This document shows positions 18,257-26,540 of a stretch of 64,000 nucleotides of DNA, piece by piece (the stretch's first letter is position 1; each line of letters opens with the position of its first letter). Source of the DNA: Methylobacterium sp. 2A. Its GTDB lineage: Bacteria > Pseudomonadota > Alphaproteobacteria > Rhizobiales > Beijerinckiaceae. The stretch lies in contig NZ_VUOK01000013.1 in the NCBI RefSeq assembly GCF_009806555.1, positions 124,541 to 188,540 of the forward strand. Reading direction: 5' to 3'. The notes beneath the pieces were generated by a model. That model searched no databases. It worked only from the letters and a program-made list of their open reading frames with translations, and had not been told where the DNA came from. The translations under genes and the position numbers were made by a program.

Positions 18257-18910
18257 ATGAATCACGCGCAGCGCCTGAAGCAGCGGATCGAGGACGAGAT
18301 CGTCTCCGGTGAGCTCGCGCTGGGATCGCGCCTCGACGAAAATCAGCTCGCGGCCCGGTTCGGCGTCTCGCGCACGCCGATCCGGGAGGCGTTGCTGCAG
18401 CTTGCCGCCACCGGCCTCATCCAGACGAAGCCGCGGCGCGGCGCGATCGTCAGCGCGCCCGAGCCGCACCTGCTGCTCGCCATGTTCGAGACCATGGCGG
18501 AGATCGAGGCCGCGTGCGGACGCCTCGCGTCGCGGCGCCTCACAGCGGACGATGCGGCCGCCCTGCAAGCGGCGCTGTCGGGCTGCCGGACCGCCATGGC
18601 GACGGAGGATGCGGAGGCGTACTACGCCGAGAACTACGTGTTCCACGCCGTCGTGTACCGCGCGAGCCACAACGACTTTTTAGCCGAGCAGGCTCTCTCG
18701 CTGCACCGCCGGCTGGCGCCTTACCGCCGATTGCAGCTGCGGGTTCGCCAGCGGGTGCCGCAATCGCTGGCCGAGCACGAAGCGATCGTCGCCGCCATCC
18801 TGGCCGGCGACGCGATGCAGGCGGCCGAGGCCCTGCGCAACCACGTGATCGTGCAGGGTGACCGCTTCACCGACCTCGTGGCCGGATTGCGGACGCCGAC
18901 CGCCGCCTGA
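18257..18910 (+). CDS. GntR/FadR-type (FCD) transcriptional regulator
   Basis: A 217-residue repressor with an N-terminal winged helix (DENQLAARFGVSRTPIREAL, about residues 28-47) and a helical FCD ligand-binding domain. That domain has the metal-site pattern of this class: Asp/His residues within YYAENYVFHAVVYRASHN and SLAEHEAIVAAI, and a C-terminal NHVIVQGDRF. Transcribed divergently from dctPQM, it most likely senses the transported acid or a product of it. The ATG at 18257 follows a purine-rich GGGGG stretch. Confidence 0.88.
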   Translation: MNHAQRLKQRIEDEIVSGELALGSRLDENQLAARFGVSRTPIREALLQLAATGLIQTKPRRGAIVSAPEPHLLLAMFETMAEIEAACGRLASRRLTADDAAALQAALSGCRTAMATEDAEAYYAENYVFHAVVYRASHNDFLAEQALSLHRRLAPYRRLQLRVRQRVPQSLAEHEAIVAAILAGDAMQAAEALRNHVIVQGDRFTDLVAGLRTPTAA

Positions 18911-18928
18911 GCGCGGCCCCGACCGTCG

Positions 18929-19609
18929 TCAGACCGCGTCGGCGGTCCCGTAATGGGCCGCGATCACCGATTTCTTGCCCCGGATATGCTCGCGCATCAG
19001 GACAGCGAGCGATGCGCCGTCACGGGCGCGCAGGAGCGCGATCATCCGCTCGTGTTCGGCGACCGCCCGGGCCCATTGGTCCGCGGTCTGATGGGCGGTG
19101 TAGCGCGAACGCTGGATCCGCCCCGAAAGGCTCTCGTAAAGATTGGCCAGAACGGTGTTCCGGCTGGCCGCCATGATGGCCTCGTGGATGCGGCGGTTAT
19201 AGCGGAAGTAGCCGGCCTCGTCGCCCGCCTTCCAGGCCGCCACCATCGCCTCGTGGTCGGCCACGATGGCGTCGACCTCTGCATCGCTGATCGTGCGGCA
19301 GGCGAGGTCGCCGGCCGTCGCCTCCAGGCCGGCGATCACCTCCATCATCTCCTCAAGCTCGGAATCCGAGATGCTGGCGACCCGCGCCCCGCGGTTCGGC
19401 AAGAGTTCGAGGAGGCCCTCCGTAGCCAGGATCTTGATCGCCTCACGGAGCGGCGTCCGTGAGATGCCGAAGCGCTCCGTCAGCTCGCCCTCATTGATCC
19501 GCGCCTTCGGCTCCATCTCGCCGGATCGGATCAACTCGCGAATCCGGTCCGCCACTTCGTCGTGCAGATAGCGGCGGCTGATGCCGATCCCGGATTCAAT
19601 CTTGTTCAT
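18929..19609 (-). CDS. GntR/FadR-type (FCD) transcriptional regulator
   Basis: A 226-residue regulator with the same architecture as its neighbour: winged helix around NEGELTERFGISRTPLREAI, then an FCD domain including FRYNRRIHEAIMAASRN and AVAEHERMIALLRA. The start MNKIESGIGISRRYLHDEVAD is supported by a GGGGGA site. It is tail-to-tail with the previous regulator and lies just upstream of, and co-directional with, the ydiJ-like gene, but read before it on the minus strand that gene comes first, so co-control is likely rather than certain. Confidence 0.87.
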   Translation of the reverse strand: MNKIESGIGISRRYLHDEVADRIRELIRSGEMEPKARINEGELTERFGISRTPLREAIKILATEGLLELLPNRGARVASISDSELEEMMEVIAGLEATAGDLACRTISDAEVDAIVADHEAMVAAWKAGDEAGYFRYNRRIHEAIMAASRNTVLANLYESLSGRIQRSRYTAHQTADQWARAVAEHERMIALLRARDGASLAVLMREHIRGKKSVIAAHYGTADAV

Positions 19610-19668
19610 GGTCCCCCAACGCATGGCAGGTCCGCATGCCCGTCATCCCTGTGTAGGTGCCCGGCCAT

Positions 19669-22620
19669 TCAGTGTCGAGGCGTGAGCGCCCGATCCAGCA
19701 CGCGGGCCACATGTTCCGCGTGGAGTCCCAGCCCGTCATGGATCTGATGGCGGCAGCTCGTCCCGTCGGCGACGACGAGATCGCCGGGAGCCGCCGCGCG
19801 CAGGGCCGGGAACAGCGACAGCTCGGCCATGGCGAAGGAAGTCTCGATCGATTCCGGTCGATATCCGAAGGCCCCGGCCATGCCGCAGCAGCTCGACTCG
19901 ATCACCCGCACATCGAGCCCCGGCACGGTCCGCAGCACCGTCTCCACCGAGCCCATCAGGCCGAAGGATTTCTGGTGGCAATGCCCGTGCAGATGGGCCA
20001 CGCGGCCACGCTGGTCCGCGAGCGGCAGCGCGATCCGCCCCGCCGCGAGGTCGGCGGCCAGCAGTTCCTCGAACAGCATGGATTGCCGGGCGAGCAGGGC
20101 GGCATCCGATCCTGGGAGCAGCGCGGACAATTCGTCTCGGAAGGTGAGGAGGCAGGACGGCTCCAGACCGACGACCCGCGCGCCGGCCCGGACGAAGGGG
20201 AGAAGCGCGCTGAGGGTCCGCCGCGCCTCCTGCCGCGCCCGGTCGGTCTGGCCGGAGGCGAGCCAGGTCCGACCGCAGCAGAGCGGCCGCCGCCCGCGCT
20301 CCGGATAGACCCGGTGCAGGCGATAGCCGGCGGCGGCGAGCACCCGTTCGGCGGCCTCCAGATTCTCCCGCTCGAAGGCGCGGTTGAAGGTATCGCCGAA
20401 CAGGATCACGTCGCGAAGATCGCCCTTCACGTCGCCGGGATGGGCGGCCTCGCCCTGCTCGCTCCAGGGCCGGCGCCAGCGCGGCAGGGAGCGCTTCGCG
20501 GAGAGGCCGGCGAATCTTTCGGAGAGCTGCGCCAGCGCCGGATGCCGATCCCGCAGGTTGAGGAGCGGCGCGAGCCGGGCGGCTGCCCCGGCATAGACCG
20601 GCATCAGGGCGATCAGCCGCTCGCGGAGCGGCAGCCCGTGCCGGGTATGGTAGTGGTGCAGGAACTCGATCTTCATCTTGGCCATGTCGACGCCGGTCGG
20701 GCATTCCCGCCGGCAGGCCTTGCAGGAGACGCAGAGATCGAGGGTCCGCTTCATCTCCGGGCTGGTGAAGGCGTCCTTGCCGAGCTGCCCCGACATGGCG
20801 AGCCGCAGGGAATTGGCCCGGCCCCGGGTGAGGTGCTGCTCCTCGCGGGTCACCCGGTAGGAGGGGCACATGGCACCGCCGGCGAGCTTCCGGCAGGTGC
20901 CGTTGTTGTTGCACATCTCGACGGCGGCGCCGAAGCCGCCCCAATCCGACCAGTCGAGGGCCGTCTGCATCGGCTGGGTCACCGCGTAGTCCGGCTTGAA
21001 CCGGAACAGCGACCGGTCGTCCATCGTGAGCGGCCGGACGATCTTGCCGGGGTTGAGCCGGTTCTCGGGGTCGAAGGAATCCTTCACGCTCTCGAAGGCG
21101 CCGCCGAGGACCGGGCCGAACAGCGGCGCGATGTATTCGGAGCGCGAGATCCCGTCGCCGTGCTCGCCGGAATACGAGCCCTTGTACCGGCGCACGAGTT
21201 CGGAGGTTTCCTCCGCGATCGCGCGCATCTTCGCGACGTCGCCCCCCAGCTTCATGTCGAGGATCGGGCGCACGTGCAGGCAGCCGACCGAGGCGTGGGC
21301 GTACCACGTGCCGCGGGTGCCGTGCTTGGTGAACACCTCGGTCACCGCATCGGTGTAGTCGGCGAGGTGCTCCAAGGGCACCGCGCAATCCTCGATGAAC
21401 GACACCGGCTTGGCGTCGCCCTTCATCGACATCATGATGTTGAGGCAGGCCTCGCGCACCTCCCAGACGGATTTCTGCCGGGCCGGCTCCACGACCTCGA
21501 CCACCGCATCCCGATAGCCGTGATCGGCCATGCAGGCCTCAAGCCGCTTCAGGTCGCGCTTCAGGGCGCCGAGATCGTCGCCGGCGAATTCCGTCAGCAG
21601 CAGGCAGTTCGGCTGGCCGCGGGTGATGTCGGCGAGCGTCGTGCGGAACAGCGGAATGTCGGCGCCGAGCACGAGGACGTTGTTGTCGACGAGTTCCACC
21701 GCCACCGGGTCGAGCGCCACGATGTGCCGCGTGGTCTCCATCGCGGCCCGGAACGACGGGAAATGACACACGCCCATCACCCGGTGGGTCGGCAGGCGCG
21801 ACAGCTTCAGCGTCACCGCCGTGGTGGCGGCCAGCGTGCCCTCCGACCCGACCAGCAGGTGCGCGAGGTTCGGACGCGGCTCGATCAGCGCGTCCAGATT
21901 GTAGCCGCCCACGCGCCGCTGCACCTTCGGATAGCGGAGCGCGATCTCGTCCCGGTGCTCGTGCGCGAGCGCGCGCATCTGCTCGGCCAGCGACTCGGCC
22001 CGGGCCGAGCCGGTGACGCCGGAGACCGCGTTGCCGGTCAGGCCGAAGGTGAAGGCCTCCCCGTCAGGGAACAGCGCGTCCAGGGCGAGGACGTTGTCGC
22101 TCATCTTGCCGTAGCGCAGGGAGCGGGCGCCGCAGGAATTGTTGCCCGCCATGCCGCCGATGGTGCAGCGGGTCGCGGTGGAGGGCTCGACGGGGAAGAA
22201 CCAGCCATCGGCCTTCACCCGGGTGTTCAGCCGCTCCAGCACCATGCCGGGCTCGACCGTGATGGTGCCGGCCTCCGGATCGTAGGCCAGGATGCCGTTG
22301 AAGTGGCGCGAGCAGTCCACCACGAGGCCGGAGCCGATCGGCTGGCCGTTCTGCGAGGTCCCGCCGCCGCGCAGGATCACCGGCGCACCGTGCTCGGCGG
22401 CGATCCGCAGGGTCGCGGCGATGTCGGAGGCCGAGCGCGGCAGGACCACGCCGGCCGGCATGATCTGGTAGATCGAGGCGTCGGTGCTGTAGCGCCCGCG
22501 GGTGAAGGCATCGAAGCGCGCCTCGCCCTGAAGCTGCTCCGCCAGCCGGCGCGCCAGCCCGGCATCGCGCCGCGCCGCTGCGCGCGGCGCTGTCGCGATC
22601 TGCGCCTTCGGTCCCGTCAC
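19669..22620 (-). CDS. FAD/4Fe-4S oxidoreductase, YdiJ (D-2-hydroxyacid dehydrogenase) type
   Basis: A 983-residue fusion of a GlcD-like FAD-binding oxidase and a GlcF-like iron-sulfur domain, as in E. coli YdiJ, which oxidises D-2-hydroxyglutarate-type acids and passes electrons to the respiratory chain. FAD motifs are ILRGGGTSQNGQPIGSG (about residue 85) and GGMAGNNSCGARSLRYGK. The ferredoxin motif CVSCKACRRECP lies near residue 630, and a later CCG pair sits in SSCCGMAGAFGY. A GTG start at 22620 follows GGGAGG eight bases upstream. The neighbouring TRAP system and GntR genes suggest a hydroxy-acid substrate. Confidence 0.87.
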   Translation of the reverse strand: MTGPKAQIATAPRAAARRDAGLARRLAEQLQGEARFDAFTRGRYSTDASIYQIMPAGVVLPRSASDIAATLRIAAEHGAPVILRGGGTSQNGQPIGSGLVVDCSRHFNGILAYDPEAGTITVEPGMVLERLNTRVKADGWFFPVEPSTATRCTIGGMAGNNSCGARSLRYGKMSDNVLALDALFPDGEAFTFGLTGNAVSGVTGSARAESLAEQMRALAHEHRDEIALRYPKVQRRVGGYNLDALIEPRPNLAHLLVGSEGTLAATTAVTLKLSRLPTHRVMGVCHFPSFRAAMETTRHIVALDPVAVELVDNNVLVLGADIPLFRTTLADITRGQPNCLLLTEFAGDDLGALKRDLKRLEACMADHGYRDAVVEVVEPARQKSVWEVREACLNIMMSMKGDAKPVSFIEDCAVPLEHLADYTDAVTEVFTKHGTRGTWYAHASVGCLHVRPILDMKLGGDVAKMRAIAEETSELVRRYKGSYSGEHGDGISRSEYIAPLFGPVLGGAFESVKDSFDPENRLNPGKIVRPLTMDDRSLFRFKPDYAVTQPMQTALDWSDWGGFGAAVEMCNNNGTCRKLAGGAMCPSYRVTREEQHLTRGRANSLRLAMSGQLGKDAFTSPEMKRTLDLCVSCKACRRECPTGVDMAKMKIEFLHHYHTRHGLPLRERLIALMPVYAGAAARLAPLLNLRDRHPALAQLSERFAGLSAKRSLPRWRRPWSEQGEAAHPGDVKGDLRDVILFGDTFNRAFERENLEAAERVLAAAGYRLHRVYPERGRRPLCCGRTWLASGQTDRARQEARRTLSALLPFVRAGARVVGLEPSCLLTFRDELSALLPGSDAALLARQSMLFEELLAADLAAGRIALPLADQRGRVAHLHGHCHQKSFGLMGSVETVLRTVPGLDVRVIESSCCGMAGAFGYRPESIETSFAMAELSLFPALRAAAPGDLVVADGTSCRHQIHDGLGLHAEHVARVLDRALTPRH

Positions 22621-22776
22621 GTCAGCATCCTCCCGCGGTGACCCGGAGCCACCTTGGCGGGATTGTATTCAAAATTCAGAGGTTCGGAAATCACCTCCGG
22701 CACCCTGCGCGCTTCCGGCGCGGTTCACGACACGCGTTCTGCGTGTTGATCCCCGCCCCGGCTCGGGCGCCGGATG

Positions 22777-23544
22777 TCACGAGAGCATCCGGGTGTCCCC
22801 GTCGATGGAGATCGCCTGGCCGGAGATCGTCCGGCCGCGCTCCGAGCAGAGCAGCAGGATCTGGTCGGCCAGCTGCCGGGCGGTGACGTAGTCCTTGATC
22901 GACACGAACGAGAAGGCGCGCGCCTCCATCTCGGCGAAGCTGGTGCCCTGCTGCTGCGCCTTCGCCTCCAGCACCCGTCGCTGGCGGTCACCGGCGACCA
23001 AACCCGGCAGGATCGCGTTGACCCGGATTCCGTCGCCGCCGAGTTCGATGGCGAGCGATTTGGTGAAGCCGATCACGCCCCATTTCGCCGCCGCGTAGGG
23101 GCTGCGCAGGGCGAAGCCGAACTTGCCGGCCGCCGAGGACAGGTTGACGATCGAGGCGTTGGCGCTCCGCCGCAGATGCGGCACCGCGAGCCGCGCGCAG
23201 TTGAACTGGCTGGTCAGGCAGACGGTCAGGCACTGATCCCAGGTCTCGGGAGCGATCTCCTCCACCCGCCCGGTCGGCCCGGCGATGCCGGCATTGTTCA
23301 CGAGCACGTCGAGGCCGCCGAGATGATCGATCGCGGAGTCCATCATCGCCGCCACCGCGGCCCGGTCCGCCACGTCGGTCCGGCTGCGCCCGACGGCGGC
23401 CGGCAGCGTGGCCAGGGCCTCCGGGTCGATGTCGCAGGCGAAGACCCGCGCGCCCTCCTCAAGGAAGGCGTCGACGATGGCACGCCCGATTCCCGCCGCC
23501 CCCGCGGTGACGAGGACGCGCAGCCCGGTCATTCCAAGATCCAT
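22777..23544 (-). CDS. Short-chain dehydrogenase/reductase
   Basis: A 255-residue classical SDR. The NAD(P)-binding motif TAGAAGIGRAI is near residue 13, NNAG lies in VLVNNAGIAGP, and the catalytic triad is Ser (NLSSAAGKFG), Tyr and Lys (YAAAKWG). Asp in ACDIDPE after strand two suggests NAD rather than NADP. The ATG at 23544 begins two bases after the upstream GntR gene ends, so the two are one transcript. It probably oxidises a hydroxyl group in the same acid pathway. Confidence 0.88.
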   Translation of the reverse strand: MDLGMTGLRVLVTAGAAGIGRAIVDAFLEEGARVFACDIDPEALATLPAAVGRSRTDVADRAAVAAMMDSAIDHLGGLDVLVNNAGIAGPTGRVEEIAPETWDQCLTVCLTSQFNCARLAVPHLRRSANASIVNLSSAAGKFGFALRSPYAAAKWGVIGFTKSLAIELGGDGIRVNAILPGLVAGDRQRRVLEAKAQQQGTSFAEMEARAFSFVSIKDYVTARQLADQILLLCSERGRTISGQAISIDGDTRMLS

Positions 23545-23546
23545 GA

Positions 23547-24260
23547 TCAGTTCTCCCCATGCTCGTCCCGCAACGTGCCGCGGGACAGGATGAAATCGGC
23601 CGCCTCGCGGATATCGGCAGCGATCGCCGCGGCGGCGGCCGGAGCGTCGCGCGCCTCGATCGCCGCGCGGGCTTCGGCATGGCGCCGCAGGGCGAAACCC
23701 TGGTGCAGCCGCTCCGGGCAGGCGCGCAGATCCAGGTTGATGACCGGGCCGGCCTTCAGCCACAGGCGGCCGATGATCTCCGTGAGCGGGGCCAACCCGC
23801 AGGCCCCGTAGATCGCGAAGTGCAGATCGCGGTTGAGCTGGACGGCCCTGATCCGGTCGGGCTCCAGCGATTCGGCCTCCGCCCGGAACGCCGCCTCCGC
23901 CTGCCGGATCGCACCGAGTTCGGCCTCCGTCCGGCGTTCGGCGGCGCGCGCGGCCGCGATGCCTTCGACGGCGATGCGTGTCTCGGCGAGCGCCCGGAAC
24001 GCACCCGCACCCAGGATCGGAACGCGGATCACCCGGGCCGGGGCGACCTCCAGCACCCCTTCGGCGACGAGGCGGCTCACGGCCTCCCGGACCGGCATCA
24101 CCGAGACCCCGAAGGCCGCCGCGCTGCTGCGCAGGGAGAGCCTGTCGCCCGGAGCCAGCCGGCCCGAGGCCAGGAGGTCCGACAGCGCCGCATAGGCGGT
24201 GTCGGTGAGGGTTCGCCGTTCAAGCTGCGGGAGGTCGGCCAGCGCCGCCAGGGATTCCAT
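23547..24260 (-). CDS. GntR-family transcriptional regulator
   Basis: A 237-residue regulator with a winged helix (LRSSAAAFGVSVMPVREAVS, about residues 44-63) and an FCD-like helical C-terminal domain ending near ADFILSRGTLRDEHGEN. It is cotranscribed with the SDR gene and divergent from the dehydrogenase/BKACE pair. The palindrome between the divergent start codons is a good candidate for its operator. Confidence 0.86.
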   Translation of the reverse strand: MESLAALADLPQLERRTLTDTAYAALSDLLASGRLAPGDRLSLRSSAAAFGVSVMPVREAVSRLVAEGVLEVAPARVIRVPILGAGAFRALAETRIAVEGIAAARAAERRTEAELGAIRQAEAAFRAEAESLEPDRIRAVQLNRDLHFAIYGACGLAPLTEIIGRLWLKAGPVINLDLRACPERLHQGFALRRHAEARAAIEARDAPAAAAAIAADIREAADFILSRGTLRDEHGEN

Positions 24261-24301
24261 GGCGTGAGACTAGACGAAACCGGATCGTTCCCGCTAGTGA
24301 T

Positions 24302-24313
24302 CTGTGATCACAG
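24302..24313. promoter_or_regulatory. Operator candidate between the GntR gene and the dehydrogenase/BKACE operon
   Basis: CTGTGATCACAG is a perfect 12-bp palindrome preceded by a second TGATC half, midway between the divergent starts at 24260 and 24355. Size and position fit a GntR-family operator controlling both directions. Confidence 0.55.
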
Positions 24314-24354
24314 CGGCGGCGCACGCCGCGGGAACGGGATACGGGAGGGCTGTC

Positions 24355-25278
24355 ATGACCGGCAGCGTCGCGATCGTGGGCGTCGGTCTGATCGGCCGGG
24401 CCTGGGCGATGATCTTCGCCCGCGCCGGCTGGGATGTGCGCCTGTTCGACGCCGCCGCCGGCGTCGCCGAGGCGGCGATCCCGCTCTGCGTCGAGGGCCT
24501 GCGCGTCCTGGCCGGGAACGGGCTCTGCCCCGATCCGGAGGCGGCCGCGCGGCGGATCCGGGCTGTCCCGAGCCTCGCCGCGTGCCTGGACGGCGTCGCC
24601 TTCGTGCAGGAGAACGGTCCGGAGACGCTGGCCGCCAAGCAGACGCTCTTCGCCGAACTCGACGCCCGCGCGCCGGCCGAGGCCATCCTGGCCTCGTCCT
24701 CCTCGGCGATCCGGTGCTCGCTGTTCACCGAGGATCTGCCGGGCCGGGGGCGCTGCCTCATCGGCCATCCGGTAAACCCGCCGCACCTGATCCCGCTGGT
24801 GGAGATCTCCGGCGCGCCCTGGACCGCCCCGGAGGCACTGGACCGGGCGCGGGCCATCTACGAGCAGATCGGCCAGGTGCCGATCACGGTGCTGAAGGAG
24901 ATCGAGGGCTTCATCCTGAACCGGCTGCAGGGCGCGCTGCTGGCGGAGGCGTTCCGCCTCGCCGCCGAGGGCTACGTGACCCCGCAGGACCTCGACCGGA
25001 CCGTTGCGGACGGACTTGGCCTGCGCTGGAGCTTCATGGGGCCGTTCGAGACGATCGAGCTCAACGCGCCGGGCGGCATCGCGGATTACTGCGCGCGCTA
25101 CACCGGTTTCTACAAGCGCCTCGCCGCCGATCCGGCGCCGCCCGCGGTCTACGAGGCGCCGGCCACGGAGGCGATCCTGGCGCAATGGCCGGCCAAGCCC
25201 GATCTGCCGGCTCGCATGCAAAGGCGCGACGCGCGGCTCGCGGCGCTCCGTGCCCACAAGGCTTCACAGAAGGATTGA
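24355..25278 (+). CDS. 3-hydroxyacyl-CoA dehydrogenase-like enzyme (carnitine dehydrogenase type possible)
   Basis: A 307-residue two-domain dehydrogenase of the 3-hydroxyacyl-CoA/lambda-crystallin family. The Rossmann motif is VAIVGVGLIGRAWAMIFA. The catalytic SSSS loop with IGHPVNPPHLIPLVE (His with the following Asn-Pro) and the C-terminal domain GFILNRLQGALLAEA are intact. It is followed two bases later by a BKACE gene. This pairing is known in L-carnitine breakdown, where 3-dehydrocarnitine is cleaved with acetyl-CoA. That role is inference; other beta-hydroxy acids are possible. A GGGAGGG site precedes the ATG at 24355. Confidence 0.82.
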   Translation: MTGSVAIVGVGLIGRAWAMIFARAGWDVRLFDAAAGVAEAAIPLCVEGLRVLAGNGLCPDPEAAARRIRAVPSLAACLDGVAFVQENGPETLAAKQTLFAELDARAPAEAILASSSSAIRCSLFTEDLPGRGRCLIGHPVNPPHLIPLVEISGAPWTAPEALDRARAIYEQIGQVPITVLKEIEGFILNRLQGALLAEAFRLAAEGYVTPQDLDRTVADGLGLRWSFMGPFETIELNAPGGIADYCARYTGFYKRLAADPAPPAVYEAPATEAILAQWPAKPDLPARMQRRDARLAALRAHKASQKD

Positions 25279-25280
25279 TC

Positions 25281-26210
25281 ATGGCTGCACAGCGGAAAGT
25301 CATCATCACCTGCGCGGTGACGGGCGCGATCCACACGCCCAGCATGTCGCCGCACCTGCCGGTGACAGCTGAAGAGATCGCCGACGCCGCCATCGGGGCG
25401 GCGGAGGCCGGCGCGGCGATCGTGCATCTGCACGCCCGCAACCCGGAGACCGGCCAGCCCGATCAGTCGCCCGAGGCCTTCGCTCCGTTCCTGTCGGTGA
25501 TCAAGCAGCGCTCCTCCTGCGTGATCAATCTCACCACCGGCGGCGCGCCGACCATGTCGATCGAGGAGCGGGTCCGCCCGGCCGCCACGTTCAAGCCCGA
25601 GGTCGCCTCCCTGAATCTCGGCTCGATGAATTTCGGGCTGTTCGGCATGCTCGACCGGTTCAAGGACCTGAAGCACCAGTGGGAGCGGGACTATCTCGGC
25701 AACAAGGACATCATCTTCCGCAACACGTTCGGGCAGATCGAGCATATCCTGACGACTTGCGGGCCGAACGGCACGAAGTTCGAGTTCGAATGCTATGACA
25801 CCGCTCATCTCTACAACCTGAAATATTTTTTCGACCGGGGCCTCGTGCAGGCGCCGCTGTTCATCCAGACGGTGTTCGGGCTTCAGGGCGGGATCGGCGC
25901 GCATCCCGACGACGTGATGCACATGAAGCGCACCGCCGACCGGCTGTTCGGCGATCAGTACCGGTGGTCGGTGCTGGGGGCGGGCCGCAACCAGATGAAC
26001 ATCGCCGCCATGGCGGCCGCGATAGGCGGCAACGTCCGCGTCGGGCTGGAGGACAGCCTCTGGGACGGGCCAGGCAAGCTCGCCGAGACGAACGCCGCGC
26101 AGGTGCGGCGCGTCCGGTCGATCATCGAAGGGCTGGGGCTCGCGGTGGCCTCGCCCGACGAGGCGCGGGAGATGCTGGCGCTGAAGGGGGGCGACAAGGT
26201 CGCGTTCTGA
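25281..26210 (+). CDS. BKACE (beta-keto acid cleavage enzyme, DUF849)
   Basis: A 309-residue TIM-barrel enzyme of the 3-keto-5-aminohexanoate cleavage family, which condenses a beta-keto acid with acetyl-CoA to give acetoacetate and a new CoA ester. Zinc-ligand motif HLHARNPETGQP (about residue 49), NLTTGG and the later ARVGLEDSLW-type segment (VRVGLEDSLWDGPG) are typical. The ATG at 25281 follows AAGGA. It sits in an operon with the dehydrogenase that would make its beta-keto substrate. Confidence 0.88.
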   Translation: MAAQRKVIITCAVTGAIHTPSMSPHLPVTAEEIADAAIGAAEAGAAIVHLHARNPETGQPDQSPEAFAPFLSVIKQRSSCVINLTTGGAPTMSIEERVRPAATFKPEVASLNLGSMNFGLFGMLDRFKDLKHQWERDYLGNKDIIFRNTFGQIEHILTTCGPNGTKFEFECYDTAHLYNLKYFFDRGLVQAPLFIQTVFGLQGGIGAHPDDVMHMKRTADRLFGDQYRWSVLGAGRNQMNIAAMAAAIGGNVRVGLEDSLWDGPGKLAETNAAQVRRVRSIIEGLGLAVASPDEAREMLALKGGDKVAF

Positions 26211-26245
26211 GTCTGAATCTGGCGGTTGTAAGCGTCCCCAGTCGG

Positions 26246-26530
26246 TTAGCCGGGCTGACCGAACACCCGCTCCACATCCGCCTGCCCGATCCCGTCGATC
26301 TCTAAGATCTTCAACCGGCTCTGGTCGCCCGAGGCGATCCGCACCGCGCCGCGGCTCACCTTCAGCATCTTGGCGATCATCTTCTCCAGCGCCGCGTTGG
26401 CGGCGCCCTCCACCGGCGGCGCGGCGACGCGGGCCTTGAGATAGGGCTGGCCCTTCTCGTCGCGCGCCCACCCGTCCACGGCGTCGCGCCCGCCGCGGGG
26501 CGTCAGCCGAACCGCCAGCCGGACCGTCAT
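26246..26530 (-). CDS. DUF167 / YggU-family protein
   Basis: A 94-residue protein of the small DUF167 family, recognised by VRLTPRGGRDAVDGW at the start, LKARVAAPPVEGAANAAL in the middle and ILEIDG near the end. Structures of family members are known but the function is not. It follows the FAD oxidase gene by ten bases on the minus strand and is probably cotranscribed with it. Confidence 0.82.
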   Translation of the reverse strand: MTVRLAVRLTPRGGRDAVDGWARDEKGQPYLKARVAAPPVEGAANAALEKMIAKMLKVSRGAVRIASGDQSRLKILEIDGIGQADVERVFGQPG

Positions 26531-26540
26531 CGCGCGAAGC

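Noticed and set aside
19657..22641. Long open frame of 994 codons on the plus strand opposite the ydiJ-like gene
   Set aside because: Its translation is His/Arg/Gly-rich with no domain, and it exactly shadows a well-supported gene. Antisense frames stay open because of GC-rich third positions.
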